Positions 58,201 to 64,000 of a DNA stretch of 64,000 nucleotides are shown here, piece by piece. The notes under the pieces were generated by a model, which saw only the letters and a program-made list of their open reading frames with translations, ran no database searches and was not told the origin of the DNA. Source of the stretch: Choristoneura fumiferana (lineage: Eukaryota; Arthropoda; Insecta; Lepidoptera; Tortricidae). Position 1 is the first letter of the stretch, and every line of letters begins with the position of its first letter. A program made the position numbers and the translations under genes. The stretch spans positions 18,066,417 to 18,130,416 of the forward strand of contig NC_133474.1 of the NCBI RefSeq assembly GCF_025370935.1, read 5' to 3'.

Positions 58201-61200
58201 GCCCTCTCATTCTGAGAGGAGGCATGTGCCCAGCAGTGGGACGTATATGTAGTAAATTGTTAAAGAAACGACATGCTTTGATTGGAATTTGTATTGAAGT
58301 AAAGTATAAACAATTATGTCAGTCAATTTAAATATAAGAAATAGAAATTTGATTACAAACTTTATAAAAATAGCCAGTACTATATTACAACAATAGATAT
58401 ATTTTAACAGTATATAGGCTGGGATGATGAAACTACAAATATTCAATTTCCAATACATGCTAAATTCAGATTACTTGACTAATTAATTTCTTAATTGATA
58501 AAACAATTGCATTTACAATATAGATATGCGAAAATGAGTTTATTTATTTGCTACGCAACTCAACCGATCGGTGAAGAAATTTAATATGGAAATAGTTTGA
58601 TGGAAAGGATATAGTATAAGCAGTTCTTATCTCGGAAAATTATATAATTCACGTAGGCGCGCGATAAAAGAATTCTTCGTAGACGAAGTCGCGGGCAGCA
58701 GCTAGTATATTTTTTAAATACAATTGTCTACAAAAGTAAATGATGCACGTTGAACAAGCGTTTCTCCCGGGATCTATTTAATTGGGTACTTTACACTATC
58801 AATCCATAATTCCATGACACGACTCTAGGCAATACTTAGATAGGTAAACTCGTTATATATTTTAGCCCTAATTCGTTATTTTGCTTTGAAATAAAGAAAT
58901 AGGCAAATGAGTTCGCTAATACGTTACAGCTTGCTATTGCAATACAAAATATAAGGGACAATCACATTTTTACAGCTCATAAACATATCAATCGGTTGAC
59001 GGTCTATCCCATTCCCGACTTACCCTGTAGTTGTGTTCGGCGATCTCCTTGGCGCGCGAGTTCCCCTGGTGCTGGAGCCGCTGTTCCTCGACCTTGCGCA
59101 GGCGCAGCGCCTCGGTGTGCGCGCGCGCGTCCTGCCGCCGCCGCCGGTAGCGCCGCATCGCGATCAGCCGCCGCACGTGGCTCTGGATCTTTACAATCGC
59201 CCACATCTTGTGCCCGTAGGAGCGGCGGACCAAGTAGCCACGCGCTGCAGCCTGCAGAATACTCCATGTCTTAAAGCTTATTGATCTATGCAAAATTATA
59301 TGCGAAAGCGCGTGAAGTATGTTTGTATGTAATATGTTTTATATTGGAAGAAAATAGATCTTCATTCAACGATAAGAAAATTATAATACTGCCCTCCTAA
59401 GCCAAAAGGCACTATCTCGAAAAAAACACTTGTAGAGTAATAACTCTAGTATTAATACTATTGTGTAGCTTCAAACATTCTGCATCACATGGTATAAATG
59501 ACAGAAAAGCGTTTTTTTTTAGATAGCGCCATTCGGCTTAGGAGGGCAGAATAATTATGTATTTCTTAAGGTTATCTTTGTGCCATCCATATATGCAACA
59601 TAATGTACAGTCACCAGATCAATATCTGATACGACTCTATTTCTAAGGCCGGTAGGACGTATCTGCTGTGGCAGATATTAATACAGTGACAAAGTAAAAT
59701 TTGTTTTGTTTCTCTACTTTTTACACCACAGTAGTTTAACCTCATTTCCGTAAAATTAGATTCAAATGACATTGAAAAATATTTATACTGTGGGCATTAA
59801 ACAGCATGAAATGTTAAATTTTGGCATTAGAATGATTGGATGATACCGACCTGCAATGACACAATGTGTCCCCGCAGATGCCTGAACCTGTGTGCCAGCA
59901 CTCTGGCACGGATCAACGCTTGCAGCCTCGCGTATCCCACTCTCATCTTGTTGTACCGCAGCCGCTGCAGTTTCCCGCGCCAATGCCGCTGAATCAGTAT
60001 GGCCGCCGCCCGCATCTTCAGGAAGCGTCGCCGGTACACCCAGCCTCGGATGGACCGCTGCAAAATCAGTATCTTCCTAGTCAGCACTCTATCTCTCTCC
60101 TGTTCGAGGAACAAGTCGTGAGCATCCTTTAAAAACACTTTGGTATGTCCTAATTGATAGTCAGATTTTCCTAATACCGAGGCGCAAATTTTTGCAGTCG
60201 CAGTTCTGCAGTCAGTTTTATGAGCTGGAGGGACGCCGGATATTAAAAATCGGTATCTTTCCACAAACTCCTTGAAACTGTGCCGAATTGGATAACCAGC
60301 CCTTCGAATTCTGATCGTCTCCATCATCCCGGAGTATCTCAGCTGCCGGCAACAAAGCCCTCTGTCGAATAACATCGGCTTTTTGAATTCATTTGGCTTT
60401 ATACACCGTATAAAGAATGGCTGACAGGTTCCTAGCGTTCTCATCAGTAAATCGAGTGACTTCTTAAACTGCGTCGATAGAGTCGGTGTTCGTTTTCTAG
60501 TCTCTGAACCCATAGATATGTCATTTTGAAAAATCGTTTGCAAGAATTTGTTAGTAGACACATGGATTAATTGTAATAAGTCGGCACTGAATGTGTCTCG
60601 GTTTTTCTCCAAGAAACCTCTAGTATCGTAAAACACGATACCAGCGAAGTGATTCAAACCAAAGCTTGTATTAATATCTGACTTTGGTTTTAAGTAGTTC
60701 CTATGCAGTCCATGTGTTTTGTGTAATTTAGCTAACATAGTCTGATCAGTGCCTTTTGGGAATTTCGATTCTTCGTCTATTAAAGCCATAATATTTAACT
60801 GCTTAAGAGCTATTAAATCTAGTGCATCTTGGTTGTCAACGAATTCTATATGCTGCCAGTTGATTCCCTCATGATTGTACTCTTCTTGTTCCAATTTGAA
60901 GATGTGTCTTACAAAGAACTGTTGCAGATTCTCATTAGCGAAGTTGATACAAAACTGCTCAAAGCTGTTTTGATCAAAGTTCTCAAAACCAAATATGTCT
61001 AGCACACCGATAGCGGTTCGAGTAGTTGCTTTGGGTTTATAAATAGCTGCATTGATTTTTTTAACAATGGTTACAAACAGACGTCCATAGATGCCTTTCA
61101 CAAATGCATCCCTAATGTCCACTGATTGATTTTTGCTTAATGTTGAAACGACAGTCTCACCATGTGCAAACAACGTTTTTCTGGTGAGCGCTTGTATTAA

Positions 61201-62714
61201 AGATTGCATAGGCACTCCCAAGAGCGTAGCCACTCTTCGCACATTTGCTTGCTCAATAATTTCTGTTGCGTCTAAATTATCTACTACAGTCGCTTCATAT
61301 TTAATGTTTCCGCAGTGGAGAACTGCTGCTAGCAATTTTAAAATTTCCCATATTTCTGGTTCTGTAAAAAGTAACACTTTCATGGCTGACCGGATATCAG
61401 CAAATTCAGCTGCATCATCCCTACCTTCACATGTGAAACTTCCACCCTGAAATGAAACATAAACTTGATAAGTAATTTTTTACGCTAATTTAAAACTGTG
61501 ATTATGTTTTGATGTTTGTTTACATACCCCAGATAAGTATCTGTATTCCTTTGGTTCTCCCAGTTCCAGCTTTTTCTTTTCTTCCTTAGAAAGACCTGCC
61601 AGTAGGCAGTAGAACACATGATAGTTCCTCTCGTCCTGTCCCTGAGACACTATTCGTGATTTTTCTAATAGATATTGTTCAATTTTAGCACCCTCTATCA
61701 CTCCACTGCTATTAAAATGTATGTCGATGTACTTTCCAAATCGCGAAGAGTTATCATTCCTGACTGTCTTCGCATTACCGAATGCTTCTAAGATTGGGTT
61801 AGCTTCTAAGATCTGAAAAAAAAAATAAGTACTTCGAAACAATGGTTACTTATAGTTTATTGTTGAAACAGCATTGATCTACTTGGTCGATTGATTTTGT
61901 TGTTCTTAATACGAGTACAGTGCAGTACGAGTTAGATTATGTTAAAAAAGAGAGTGTGTGTTGATATTTTAGTCTTTATTGTTTTTTTTTTTTTTTTTTA
62001 CATTGCGTGCCAATCTACCTGCTATGTAAGCCATTCTAGCTAGCCTGAGTCAATGGGGGCAGGCTGAAAACCAGCGCTGGCAGCATCTGAGCAAGCGCAG
62101 CATAGGCTGAGCCTGTTCCTTTTGCCACACAGTGCAAGGGGCTGGCAAAAGCATTCTATATTAGTTTATTGTTTATTTGTATTCTGTGTGCCTATCCTGT
62201 ATTGTTCATGTTGGCAAATAAATCAATCTTCTTCTTCTTCTTACATTACTTCATCGAGAGATCGCGCTTAAAACTAAGTATATGATGCATTTAGTACGCT
62301 GAAGATGGAAGGTAATAGTTTGGTCAAGGTGATATTTCTTACTTTATAGACCTCAGAAACTAAAGAAGTATCACATCTGGTTGCAAAGTAGCAGATAGGT
62401 AATTAGTTTTAATAAAAGTAGGTACGTGTACTAACCTGTTGTTCAATCCAAGAATGCTTCCCACTGATAGCAGCAAGGTACTGCAGAATGAGCTTAGTGG
62501 ACTCTGTCTTGCCAGCCCCCGACTCCCCACTGATGACAATGCATTGGTCCTGCCCATAGCGCCGCATGTGCGCGTACGCATTGTCGCCGATCGCGAAGAT
62601 GTGCGGCGGCAGTTCACCGATCTTACGCTCCTTGTATAGTTTTATCTGGTCCGCCGTGTAAATCGGCAGTATTTGGTAAGGGTTTACTGCTACTAAAATT
62701 GATCCGGTGTAAGT
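39976..62714 (-). CDS. ck: Myosin VIIa heavy chain (crinkled), ten consecutive internal exons, both ends missing
   Basis: Unconventional actin motor of class VII. In insects crinkled shapes bristles and hairs and acts in hearing organs. Exons on the minus strand: 62436-62714, 61528-61812, 59851-61446, 59024-59251, 46772-47011, 46479-46643, 46102-46386, 43527-45995, 42219-42418, 39976-40243. All have GT/AG borders and join in one frame for 6015 bases (2005 codons) without a stop. Domain order: motor (P-loop GESGAGKTES, switch I NDNSSRFGK, switch II DIFGFENF, SH helix RQLRYSGMMETIRIRRAGYP), five IQ motifs, a charged helix, MyTH4, FERM, SH3, MyTH4, FERM. Class VIIa proteins are about 2170 residues; roughly 95 N-terminal residues lie right of the window and about 65 C-terminal ones are not found. 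Class is firm; VIIa rather than VIIb follows from tail order and close match. No broken exon was seen. Confidence 0.95.
41055..41400 (-). mobile_element. Non-LTR retroelement 3' end
   Basis: ATTCAAATTCAAATCATTTA, GTAAATAGGCCGCAATGGGC, AATGCGCCGCGAGAAACTTG and GCAGAAAGTCATTTTTTCAT form a well-known lepidopteran retroposon end, followed by an (AAT)n tract near 41260-41275. Confidence 0.6.
41437..41712 (+). pseudogene. Short open frame ending in an LTR-retrotransposon integrase-like block
   Basis: The 91-codon frame ends PTHMSPNISGLWEYLVKTIK then stop. The segment resembles the P-x-x-P-H-x-G-G-x-W-E-x-x-V-K block of Bel-Pao/Gypsy integrases. The earlier part is not recognised. It sits antisense in a myosin VIIa intron, probably as a relic. 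Confidence 0.3.
42086..42203. mobile_element. GTACAGTCACC-type MITE, inverted degraded copy
   Basis: ATTAATATCTGCTAAGCGGA, GCGTGTAAAAATATCTGACA and AAAAGAGTCTTATCAGGCAC run in reverse order to 17850-17985. It ends within 16 bases of the exon border at 42219. Confidence 0.6.
42219..42418 (-). CDS. ck: Myosin VIIa exon: FERM2 middle
   Basis: 66 codons plus two bases, from VFFMKKLWTNTVPGKDRAAD to LQAIP. Donor GTGAGT. Phase-2 exit is completed by the A that opens the next exon. Confidence 0.93.
42986..43197. mobile_element. Foldback MITE, CAGCACGAGCCAGCAGGAGTG family, copy 2
   Basis: Left arm AAACATGAAAATATTTATCT and GTGCCTCAGCACGAGCCAAG; right arm CTGCTGGCTCGTCCTAAGGC and AGATTATTTTCATG. More diverged than the other two copies. 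Lies in the myosin VIIa intron 42419-43526. Confidence 0.65.
43527..45995 (-). CDS. ck: Myosin VIIa exon: end of MyTH4-1, FERM1, SH3, MyTH4-2 and start of FERM2
   Basis: 823 codons in one exon. It begins DEEYTADSYQSWLESRPTSN and finishes MyTH4-1 (LRDEIYCQICKQLTNNPSKS, GWILLSLCVGCFAPSEKF). FERM1 starts near KKPIMLPITFMDGNTKTLL and includes [20 protein letters not shown]. SH3 is around KFVIALQDYKAPGEG to GDFPAETVYVLP. MyTH4-2 runs from KQPLLKKLQ through ILRDEIYCQIMKQLTDN. FERM2 starts at [20 protein letters not shown] and reaches DFVRHLTDWIKKARP. No indel is seen across 2469 bases. Confidence 0.95.
46102..46386 (-). CDS. ck: Myosin VIIa exon: MyTH4-1 middle
   Basis: 95 codons. ALWITILRFTGDLPEPRYHT is the conserved MyTH4 helix block; RHKLVSLTLKRKNKL and VRRKLQ follow. 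Donor GTAAAT. Confidence 0.93.
46479..46643 (-). CDS. ck: Myosin VIIa exon: start of first MyTH4
   Basis: 55 codons. [20 protein letters not shown] is a signature of class VII tails; KPLKHPLLPL opens MyTH4. Donor GTAAAT, flanked by introns of 128 and 92 bases. Confidence 0.93.
46772..47011 (-). CDS. ck: Myosin VIIa exon: charged helix and linker to the tail
   Basis: 80 codons beginning ERMYELERRDAELALEEKRQ, strongly helical and charged, then KLVEAMFDFLPDSSSE, which matches the conserved linker (MVDKMFGFL-like) before the first MyTH4. It follows a 12-kb intron. Confidence 0.92.
47596..48583. mobile_element. TIR element of about 990 bases with exact 39-base inverted ends
   Basis: 47596-47634 and 48545-48583 are exact reverse complements over 39 bases (core GAAGGGTCCACGGAAAGAAC). 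The ends can be read as TA-flanked (TA|TGAAGGG ... CCCTTCA|TA), as in Tc1/mariner elements. The interior is AT-rich without a transposase-like frame, so non-autonomous. Exact arms suggest recent insertion or gene conversion. Confidence 0.7.
48785..48916 (+). mobile_element. RTE-like retroelement 3' end
   Basis: ACTAAATTTCATCAAAATCC, GTTAATGAAGTAGCATAAAT and ACACAGACTTACGCATTTAT end in AAAATTAAGTAGGAT, as in the 12300-12545 fragment. Confidence 0.55.
49510..49735. repeat. Tandem duplication, unit about 115-120 bases
   Basis: ATTAAGGTTATTTATGTTCT, ACAATGTTTAGTTATGGCGA and AATTATTTATATCTTTTTTT occur twice with only small differences (an extra AT and an extra ACTT in copy 2). Confidence 0.75.
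49795..50745. mobile_element. Large interspersed repeat with GGTTCCGTA border and nested MITE
   Basis: It starts GGGGTTCCGTAATCAACTAT and has TAGTTTCGCCATGTCTGTCC, (GTCT)n-like runs and a 14-base C-run at about 50358. It ends GGGCGTGTCCGACACGCTCT then TGGCCGG. The family is frequent in Lepidoptera; class not certain. The hairpin at 50443-50585 is inserted in it. Confidence 0.5.
50443..50585. mobile_element. Palindromic MITE, AGGGGCTGTTTCACCATC type
   Basis: Left AGGTGCTGTTTCACCATCTA to GATGCCGTCTC pairs with GAGACGGCATCACATTTAAC to GGTGAAACAGCCCCT over about 62 bases, leaving a loop of about 15-20. Only a few mismatches. Confidence 0.8.
51070..51250 (+). mobile_element. ACCGACTTC-type repeat fragment
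   Basis: ACCGACTTCAAAAAAAAGGA then GGAGGTTCTCAATTCGTCTG, T-rich and GT-rich part, then GGATCTGATGATGGGATCTT, matching 15520 and onward. Confidence 0.55.
51448..51665. mobile_element. Foldback MITE, CAGCACGAGCCAGCAGGAGTG family, copy 3 (best preserved)
   Basis: TTTTTAACAAAAAATGGAAC, CGACTTCAAAAAACTTGAAA and GAAGTCGGTGCCTCAGCACG pair with CGTGCTGAGGCACCGACTTC, CTTTCAAGGTTTTTGAAGTC and TTCCATTTTTTGTTAAACAG. The arms exceed 80 bases with few mismatches. Confidence 0.75.
52515..52998. repeat. Tandem module of about 120 bases (GATATTCCCACGGGATAGGG), left block
   Basis: At least three units with GATATTCC(C/T)ACGGGATAGGG, AAATCTCGAAATAACAACC and GGTATGTAGGTAGCTGGACG. It ends after CTTCACAATTGACCTAG, where the SINE body begins in the right-hand block but is cut here. 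Confidence 0.65.
52999..56892. other. 3.9-kb AT-rich block without coding frames, between two copies of the tandem module
   Basis: No open frame over 60 codons on either strand. Local features: a GGGACCTTTAAGGTCCC hairpin at 53093-53110; a GC patch at 54775-54835 with CCGACTTTCCCGAAGGAAGG; a more complex stretch at 54950-55130. It could be an old large non-autonomous insertion. Ends are not defined by terminal repeats that I can see. Confidence 0.4.
56893..57178. repeat. Tandem module, right block
   Basis: Two to three units of the module seen at 52515-52998 (AACCGCTGGGCTTGGAGTCA, TTCCCACGGGATAAGGATAA). It passes without a break into the SINE at 57180. Confidence 0.65.
57180..57445 (-). mobile_element. 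tRNA-headed SINE, family 1
   Basis: On the minus strand the head is near 57430-57360: ATGGCCTAGTGGTTAGAGAA (A box) and GGTCCCGGGTTCGATTCCCG (B box). The body has GAATAATACGAATGTTTGTT, TAGTGTCTATAATACAAGCT and ACTAGGTCAATTGGTGTGAA. A known lepidopteran SINE type; the head looks like an Asp/Met-type tRNA but cannot act as a tRNA. Confidence 0.75.
57954..58255 (+). mobile_element. tRNA-headed SINE, family 2
   Basis: The head 57958-58030 has GGTGGCCGAGTGGTTTGACC (A box) and GGGTTCAAACCCCAGC (B box), Ser/Leu-tRNA-like. Body: CGGTGAAGGAAAACATCGTG, AAGTTCCCAATCCGCACTGG, ACCCGCGTGGGAACT and GTGCCCAGCAGTGGGACGTA. Nearly full length, in a myosin VIIa intron antisense to the gene. Confidence 0.8.
59024..59251 (-). 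CDS. ck: Myosin VIIa exon: end of IQ4, IQ5 and start of charged helix
   Basis: 76 codons from AAARGYLVRRSYGHK to EIAEHNYR. IQ5 is IVKIQSHVRRLIAMRRY; then an Arg/Glu/Lys-rich single-helix segment starts. Donor GTAAGT. A second possible acceptor lies six bases in. The exon is GC-rich and opens chance frames on the other strand. Confidence 0.92.
59389..59549. mobile_element. MITE with CTGCCCTCCTAAGCC termini
   Basis: CTGCCCTCCTAAGCC and GGCTTAGGAGGGCAG are exact 15-base inverted ends of a 161-base element in the 599-base myosin VIIa intron. AT-rich flanks make the target duplication unclear. Confidence 0.75.
59605..59690. mobile_element. GTACAGTCACC-type MITE, internally deleted copy
   Basis: GTACAGTCACCAGATCAATA, ATACGACTCTATTTCTAAGG and TGTGGCAGATATTAATACAG then TGAC. 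Shorter than the 136-base reference, in the same intron as the previous element. Confidence 0.65.
59851..61446 (-). CDS. ck: Myosin VIIa exon: rest of motor, converter and IQ motifs 1-3 (start of 4)
   Basis: 532 codons. Contains switch II and relay DIFGFENFDQNSFEQFCINF, actin-binding cleft segments (GFLEKNRDTFSADLLQL; PFFIRCIKPNEFKKPM), the SH helices, then IQ motifs ILQRSIRGWVYRRRF, ILIQRHWRGKLQRLRY and ARLQALIRARVLAHRF. IQ4 is cut by the intron after IVSLQ. Separated from the previous exon by an intron of only 81 bases. Confidence 0.95.
61528..61812 (-). CDS. ck: Myosin VIIa exon: switch I region
   Basis: 95 codons from ILEANPILEAFGNAKT to EYRYLSG. NDNSSRFGKYIDIHF is switch I. Long T-run before the acceptor; donor GTATGT. 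Confidence 0.93.
61985..62250 (+). mobile_element. Retroposon in a myosin VIIa intron
   Basis: A T-run (61981-61999), then TTGCGTGCCAATCTACCTGC, AAACCAGCGCTGGCAGCATC, GAGCCTGTTCCTTTTGCCAC and a 3' end GGCAAATAAATCAATC with (CTT)n. A frequent lepidopteran repeat. Confidence 0.55.
62436..62714 (-). CDS. ck: Myosin VIIa exon: start of motor with P-loop
   Basis: 93 codons from YTGSILVAVNPYQ to HSWIEQQ. GESGAGKTES is the nucleotide-binding P-loop. Acceptor AG at 62716-62715; donor GTTAGT, a weaker but usable form. Enters at phase 0, so an upstream exon right of 64000 must supply the SH3-like N-terminus. Confidence 0.93.
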
Positions 62715-62769
62715 CTGGAATGTAAAATAGCGGAATGGAGTGGAATGTAACATCAGGCACTCCTACTTA

Positions 62770-62962
62770 CAGGTCGATTCACAAGAGCTGGCACGAATGG
62801 ATTGAATGAGTGAATGAAAGATTCTGTGTGTTACCTATCTAAATACACTTCACACAAATGTGAAAATGTCATGCATCAGTCATTTTCCTGAAAAAAAATC
62901 TAAGTGACATTACTTTCGTTCAATCTATTCGTGCGACGTACCAGCTCTTGTAAATCGACCTG
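62770..62962. mobile_element. MITE with CAGGTCGATTCACAAGAGCTG termini, TA flanks
   Basis: The left end CAGGTCGATTCACAAGAGCT pairs with the right end AGCTCTTGTAAATCGACCTG over about 40 bases with small differences. TA lies on both sides (62768-62769 and 62963-62964), as in Tc1/mariner-type MITEs. Located in the intron upstream of the first visible motor exon. Confidence 0.75.
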
Positions 62963-64000
62963 TACACGTGAATATACTTTTACACCTTATTAAAATAAAT
63001 GAAACAGTCGTTAAGTTAAAACATACATACTTAAGTGACCCTAATAGTCTTTGATAAAGAAATTATCATAAACGAAGTTGCGTTCTCCAAAATGTAAACT
63101 GTATTTGTTGATCAAATTTAGTTATTAAAATCGAGGTTGGGTCAACGATTATAAGCACTGGACTACTTCGAAATTCGTTTTGCAATTTAATAACACCGGT
63201 TTTGTTTGTTTGAAAATAATCTTACTGGTAGAGTTTGCACCGACTCGATGACAATTAGCGGATATGCTCGGTCACCTGTATCAACAGTTTTGTTGGTCAC
63301 TCGTTTGTTTTCTCGAGCGCCCAAAAGCGGGGGGTACTTTGAGAGGACCGGCCCTCACATGGATTCCGTTGAAAGCGCAATAGTATACTGCACTGCATAT
63401 ACTTAAGAAAAATATGCTGATGGAAGTCTTTGGGACTCCCGAACTTTTATAGCTCCCCGCGCATGTCGTGGAAGCTCTCCTCAAGCTCATTATCCTCAAA
63501 CAGCAGTTACATTTACAGTTTATTCAAAGCAAGATCGAGCAGTCGTCTGATGGGCATATATTAAATTGTATAAGGTAATGTACGAGTGCTCGTCACTGTA
63601 CCAATATTTGCCATTTTTAATTTTGTCATTAGCAATATAGGCGACAGAAGGGTGTCATCTATTGGACATTAGCGGGTCGAGCACTCGGACGTTTACCTTA
63701 TAAATACTTATTATAAATTAATGCTTTTGGTGAGCCATAATATGGCATTTAAAAATATCATTACCACTAAAATTATAAAATTAACCGGTTCGACTTACGA
63801 TTATAAGTCAGGAACGGTCCGACTAGTCCCGATCTTTTCGCGGAAGATCTCTTTCATAAAAAAAAAAACTTTCTTAAACGCGCTCACATATCTCGGCGGC
63901 TTATTAATCGTGAGTTGCACCGTTTAATTTTTCAAATATGTCTCACGGGAGCTTAAGTCTTGAACATTATCATTACCACTTACATAAATAAGGTTTTCAT
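62963..64000. other. Myosin VIIa intron or upstream sequence, no exon recognised
   Basis: The exon(s) before 62714 should encode the N-terminal SH3-like part of the motor; I do not see it here. 63568-63703 is a MITE. The frames at 63206-63499 show no homology I recognise. Confidence 0.5.
63568..63703. mobile_element. MITE with TATAAGGTAA ... CGAGTGCTCG ends
   Basis: TATAAGGTAATGTACGAGTG then CTCG at the left; CGAGCACTCGGACGTTTACC then TTATA at the right. Inverted ends of about 25 bases with two or three mismatches, interior about 85 bases. Confidence 0.65.

Larger units (their letters stand above)
47012..59023 (-). other. 12-kb myosin VIIa intron between IQ/helix and tail exons
   Basis: Donor GTAAGT at the upper end, acceptor TTTTATTTACCAG at the lower. 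No additional exon is needed: both ends are phase 0 and the protein joins HNYR to ERMYELE, as expected for class VII. The content is mobile elements listed separately and unassigned AT-rich DNA, notably 53000-56890. Confidence 0.85.

Noticed and set aside
63206..63499. Open frames on both strands near the right edge, one containing a coding-looking stretch
   Set aside because: No match to the myosin VIIa N-terminus, interrupted in the best frame, and no splice-site pair that joins 62714 in phase.

Overview
This window looks like nuclear DNA from a lepidopteran, probably a moth. Three things point there: small exons in an AT-rich background, a dense load of interspersed elements of types common in Lepidoptera (tRNA-headed SINEs, RTE-like LINE ends with ATG/CAT-type tails, many short palindromic MITEs), and insect-type genes. 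I see no bacterial, viral or organellar genes, no CRISPR array and no rRNA. The species cannot be named from the sequence alone.

Layout. (1) 1-3200 is AT-rich and has no gene of its own. It may be the long 3' UTR of a + strand gene lying to the left, with a good poly(A) signal near 2278. (2) 3267-6478, minus strand: a complete three-exon gene for a secreted protein made almost only of chitin-binding CBM14 (peritrophin-A) domains. I count nine. The central exon is strikingly GC-rich and carries one single-base frameshift near 5985-5991. (3) 6700-35000 is about 28 kb without a recognisable protein gene. It holds MITEs, SINE and LINE fragments, a degenerate short-motif array with twin perfect hairpins (18540-18962), and two orphan GC-rich islands (20040-20300, 20925-21085). 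(4) 35100-37280: GC-rich promoter and first two coding exons of a + strand gene I do not recognise. Its predicted N-terminus (33 residues) ends in PLNLS, which resembles a CtBP-binding motif. The second exon lies in a tandem duplication that runs into a 100-N assembly gap at 37280-37379. (5) 39976-62714, minus strand: ten consecutive exons of myosin VIIa (crinkled in Drosophila). They encode 2005 residues in one unbroken frame: most of the motor, five IQ motifs, and the MyTH4-FERM-SH3-MyTH4-FERM tail. The first coding exon(s) lie right of the window. The exon for the last ~65 residues is not found and may be in the gap. A 12-kb intron (47012-59023) between the IQ/helix region and the tail is filled with mobile-element debris.

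The chitin-binding protein would act outside the cell on cuticle or peritrophic matrix, while myosin VIIa is an actin motor of bristles, hairs and sensory organs. Nothing in the sequence shows that the genes form one system. The + strand gene and myosin VIIa converge, and both lose their 3' parts at or near the gap. I found no convincing new biological system. The most useful observations are the nine-domain gene with its phase-checked frameshift, the duplicated exon at the gap, the families of near-perfect palindromes, and several mobile elements whose ends can be placed to the base.
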